A stretch of DNA of 35,587 bases from NCBI GenBank assembly GCA_030625775.1, contig DAOUQC010000054.1:1-35587 (forward strand), read 5' to 3'. This document shows positions 33,137 to 35,587 of the stretch, piece by piece. The translations under genes and the position numbers were made by a program. The notes beneath the pieces were generated by a model that saw nothing but the letters and a program-made list of their open reading frames with translations, did no database searches and was not told where the DNA came from. Position 1 is the stretch's first letter. Each line of letters starts with the position of its first letter. This DNA comes from Verrucomicrobiota bacterium. Its GTDB lineage: Bacteria > Verrucomicrobiota > Verrucomicrobiia > Verrucomicrobiales > DEV007.

Positions 33137-34642
33137 TCAGCCCTTTGCAACAATTGAATAAGTTACTCCAACGATGACCAGCACCGCCACCACCAGATAC
33201 AACCACACCATTCCGCTGCCTGCAGATACTCCGGCGGCCCCCGCGTTGCGATCAAAACGTCCACGGATTTTCCCTTTGCGCAAAAACCCGTCGTAGTGGC
33301 GTTGGATCAAATGGGTTTCCACCTGACGCATGATGTCTAGTAATACCCCGACCAAAATCAGTAAACTGGTGCCACCAAAAAATTGGGCTGCCTGAAAGGG
33401 AACCCCCATTTGCCTGCTCAACATACTGGGCAAAACAGCGATAATGGTGAGGAAAATGGCACCAGCAAAGGTCAAACGACTCATCGTGCGGTCAAGGAAC
33501 TCTGCGGTTGCTTTACCAGGTCGCACACCAGGAAGGTAACCTCCATTGCGCTTGAGATCCTCCGCAATCTGATTGGGTTGGAACATCGTCGCCACCCAGA
33601 AGTAGGAGAAAAAGAAAATCATCAAGGCTGACAAGGTGTAATACATCCAGCCACTGCCACCGAGATTAGCGGCCAGTTTATTCGCCCATGCCTCATCAGG
33701 GAAAGCAAACATCAAAATCTGCGAAGGGAATAAAAGGATCGCCTGGGCAAAAATGATCGGCATCACACCGGCGTAGTTGACCTTGAGCGGCATATACTGT
33801 GTCTGTCCGCCATAGACCTTGCGACCCACCACTCGTTTGGCGTAGTGCACACTGAGCCGTCGTTGCGCCTGGGTGATCGAAATAACCCCTGCAATCACAA
33901 AAAACAGGAAGGCGATCAAAGCCACCAGCATCAACGGTTTCATAGGATCCTCAGCCGCCCCTTCCACAAAAGTCACATAGACCTGCCCAAGTGCTGCTGG
34001 CAGAGCTGAAATGATGTTCGCCGTGATGATCAGTGAAATACCGTTACCAATGCCGCGGTCAGTGATCTGGTCACCCATCCACATCAGCAACAAAGTCCCC
34101 GCCGTGATCACAATGATGGTAACTATAATAAAAGCCGTACCACCATCCGGCACCAGCTCCCGGGTATCATTCTGATCAATAATACCCCTCAGCAAAAAGT
34201 TCGACTGTGGATTGATCAAGGATTTGGCCAGCATGTAGCCTTGGAAAACACACAGCACAATCGCGACGTAGCGCGTATACATGTTAATCTTCTGTCGCCC
34301 TCCTTCTTCCCGTGACAGCTTACCGAGACTCGGCACCACCGCTGTCATCAACTGCATCATGATGGATGCACTGATGTAGGGCATGATCCCCAGGGCAAAA
34401 ATCGCACAGTTCTGCAAACCTCCACCACTGAACACGTTCATCAAGGCCGCCATCGCAGCTACCCCCTGGCTTTCCTGCGCTTTTTCCACGCCCTCTTTCA
34501 GCCAAGCCTGCAGCACCGTCACATCAACACCCGGCAGAGTAATCGAAGCACCGAGCCGGATAATCACCAGCATCAACAGCGTAAACATAATACGCTGCCG
34601 CAGCTCGGGAATTTTGAAGGAGTTTGTAAATGCGGATATCAT
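33137..34642 (-). CDS. secY: Protein translocase subunit SecY
   Basis: Central channel of the Sec translocon, ten membrane helices. The 501-residue product opens with FKIPELRQRIMFTLLMLVII. It keeps ALGIMPYISASIMMQLM (helix two/plug region), GNGISLIITANI, and the C-terminal QFFGGTSLLILVGVLLDIMRQ. It is about 60 residues longer than E. coli SecY; the extra length includes periplasmic loop DQNDTRELVPDGGTA and the LKEGVEKAQESQGVAAM segment. It lies 81 bases after rplO. Helix four and the cytoplasmic arginine loops that contact SecA look intact. Confidence 0.96.
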   Translation of the reverse strand: MISAFTNSFKIPELRQRIMFTLLMLVIIRLGASITLPGVDVTVLQAWLKEGVEKAQESQGVAAMAALMNVFSGGGLQNCAIFALGIMPYISASIMMQLMTAVVPSLGKLSREEGGRQKINMYTRYVAIVLCVFQGYMLAKSLINPQSNFLLRGIIDQNDTRELVPDGGTAFIIVTIIVITAGTLLLMWMGDQITDRGIGNGISLIITANIISALPAALGQVYVTFVEGAAEDPMKPLMLVALIAFLFFVIAGVISITQAQRRLSVHYAKRVVGRKVYGGQTQYMPLKVNYAGVMPIIFAQAILLFPSQILMFAFPDEAWANKLAANLGGSGWMYYTLSALMIFFFSYFWVATMFQPNQIAEDLKRNGGYLPGVRPGKATAEFLDRTMSRLTFAGAIFLTIIAVLPSMLSRQMGVPFQAAQFFGGTSLLILVGVLLDIMRQVETHLIQRHYDGFLRKGKIRGRFDRNAGAAGVSAGSGMVWLYLVVAVLVIVGVTYSIVAKG

Positions 34643-34723
34643 GCTCGCTAGTCAGGTCAAAACGAAAAAATAAGATCGATCGAATACATTCTTCAGGCCC
34701 GCAGGCCGGGGATCATAAGATCA

Positions 34724-35170
34724 CTAGGCCGATACGATTTCGCCACCGGCTTTCTCAATCTTCTCACGTGCAGTGGCCGAGATTTTGTCTGCCTGCACTT
34801 TCAACTTTTTCGACAAATCCCCGTCACCGAGAATCTTGACGCCATCCTGGGTCCCTTTCACCAGGCCAACTGCGCGCAGCGATGCTTCATCCACACTCGC
34901 TCCAGCTTCAAAAAAGACTTCCAGATCAGAGACATTCAGAATCGCATAAGTTTCCTTAAAACGACCATTGGTGAATCCCTTTTTAGGCAAACGACGTGCG
35001 ATGGGCATCTGCCCACCCTCGAAACCAGGTCGGATCGAAGCTCCCGAACGGGACTTCTGACCTTTATGACCTTTGCCTGATGTTTTGCCTTTGCCTGAGC
35101 TTTCGCCACAGCCAAGACGTTTGCGACGGTGTTTGGTGCCGTGCTTGGGTTTTAAATCGTTTAATCGCAT
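34724..35170 (-). CDS. rplO: 50S ribosomal protein L15
   Basis: A 148-residue late-assembly protein of the 50S subunit. The N terminus MRLNDLKPKHGTKHRRKRLG and the glycine-rich GCGESSGKGKTSGKGHKGQK, which threads into 23S rRNA, are typical. The domain RRLPKKGFTNGRF follows. It is separated from rpsE by 54 bases, too few for rpmD (L30), which is normally between them and is absent here. Confidence 0.96.
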   Translation of the reverse strand: MRLNDLKPKHGTKHRRKRLGCGESSGKGKTSGKGHKGQKSRSGASIRPGFEGGQMPIARRLPKKGFTNGRFKETYAILNVSDLEVFFEAGASVDEASLRAVGLVKGTQDGVKILGDGDLSKKLKVQADKISATAREKIEKAGGEIVSA

Positions 35171-35224
35171 GATGCTCGAATTCCTCCAGCTTTATAGTTC
35201 AAATTAATCGGAATCAATCCACCC

Positions 35225-35587
35225 TTACAGAGCAGCATTTTCCTTCATCTTTTTCCCGCGCAGCTTCCAGATCTGCTCTTTGGTGCGCAAAGATTGTAGC
35301 GCTTTTAAAGTCGCTTTCACGACATTGTTGTGATTGTTGGATCCCATCGATTTCGCCAGCACATCTTTGATGCCAGCAGCTTCCACCACTGCGCGGACTC
35401 CGCCACCAGCGATGATCCCTGTTCCCGGAGAAGCCGGACGAAGCAATACGCGTCCGCCACCATGCTCACCGATCACTGCATGTGGAATCGTATTGTCCTT
35501 CAGCGCGACCGACACCATGGATCTCTTGGAGATTTCGCTGCCTTTGCGAATGCAATCCGCTACCTCGTTCGCTTTACCAAAACCGTA
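35225..35587 (-). CDS. rpsE: 30S ribosomal protein S5, C-terminal part
   Basis: The frame runs off the window end and covers the last 120 residues of S5. It begins YGFGKANEVADCIRKGSE and includes the conserved RVLLRPASPGTGIIAGGG and the C-terminal VKATLKALQSLRTKEQIW. The ATG at 35518 is internal, because the upstream sequence continues the S5 alignment without a break. S5 takes part in decoding accuracy and translocation. It is the first gene visible of the spc operon segment in this window. Confidence 0.96.
   Translation of the reverse strand, partial: YGFGKANEVADCIRKGSEISKRSMVSVALKDNTIPHAVIGEHGGGRVLLRPASPGTGIIAGGGVRAVVEAAGIKDVLAKSMGSNNHNNVVKATLKALQSLRTKEQIWKLRGKKMKENAAL

Overview
The window looks like a chromosomal segment of a Verrucomicrobiota bacterium, or a close PVC relative. 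The basis is a large propeller/HEAT/cupredoxin dehydrogenase translationally coupled to an SGNH hydrolase, a DUF4159 protein next to a MoxR ATPase, a fused CobA-HemD, and a shortened spc/alpha ribosomal operon. No phage, insertion sequence, CRISPR array, tRNA or rRNA gene was found. Most genes are chromosomal housekeeping or lineage-typical accessory genes.

Layout. (1) 1-1112, plus strand: the tail of a ROK-family kinase/regulator, a small membrane-anchored unknown, and a small tyrosine-phosphatase-like protein. (2) 1113-2726, minus: an ammonium transporter with a strong sigma-54 type promoter and a good terminator. (3) 2823-6719: MEMO-family and radical SAM members of the AmmeMemoRadiSam set, divergent around the wreck of a cytochrome-like gene. 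A methyltransferase with a signal peptide and an ICMT-like/rhodanese fusion follow. (4) 6772-9107, plus: a TolB-like propeller protein and a DUF4126 membrane protein. (5) 13563-9133, minus: hemX-hemA-hemC-cobA/hemD, a compact tetrapyrrole operon with overlapping genes. (6) 13700-15490: apt and fabF, convergent. (7) 24025-15581, minus: a long co-oriented series. It runs from a membrane protein through a TPR/HExxH putative metallopeptidase, DUF4159 protein, MoxR ATPase, roadblock-like unknown, ExbB, ExbD and a short TonB-like protein to a membrane zinc-ribbon protein, and then reaches fabF. (8) 24108-25129: a small methyltransferase and a 360-base gene-free stretch with palindromes. (9) 29937-25130, minus: a degenerate trypsin-like protein, the SGNH hydrolase and the dehydrogenase. 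(10) 35587-30166, minus: rpsE, rplO, secY, map, rpmJ, rpsM, rpsK and rpsD, ending in a terminator.

How the parts work together. The hem operon makes uroporphyrinogen III from glutamyl-tRNA and diverts some of it to the siroheme/cobalamin branch. The ExbB/ExbD/TonB-like trio would couple proton motive force to an envelope process. The upstream MoxR/DUF4159/metallopeptidase genes suggest an envelope maturation module, which is the best candidate here for a little-described system. The ribosomal block lacks rpmD, adk, infA, rpoA and rplQ at their usual places. It carries an acidic extension on S11 and a candidate structured leader before rpmJ. All family calls are from reading motifs; no database search was run.
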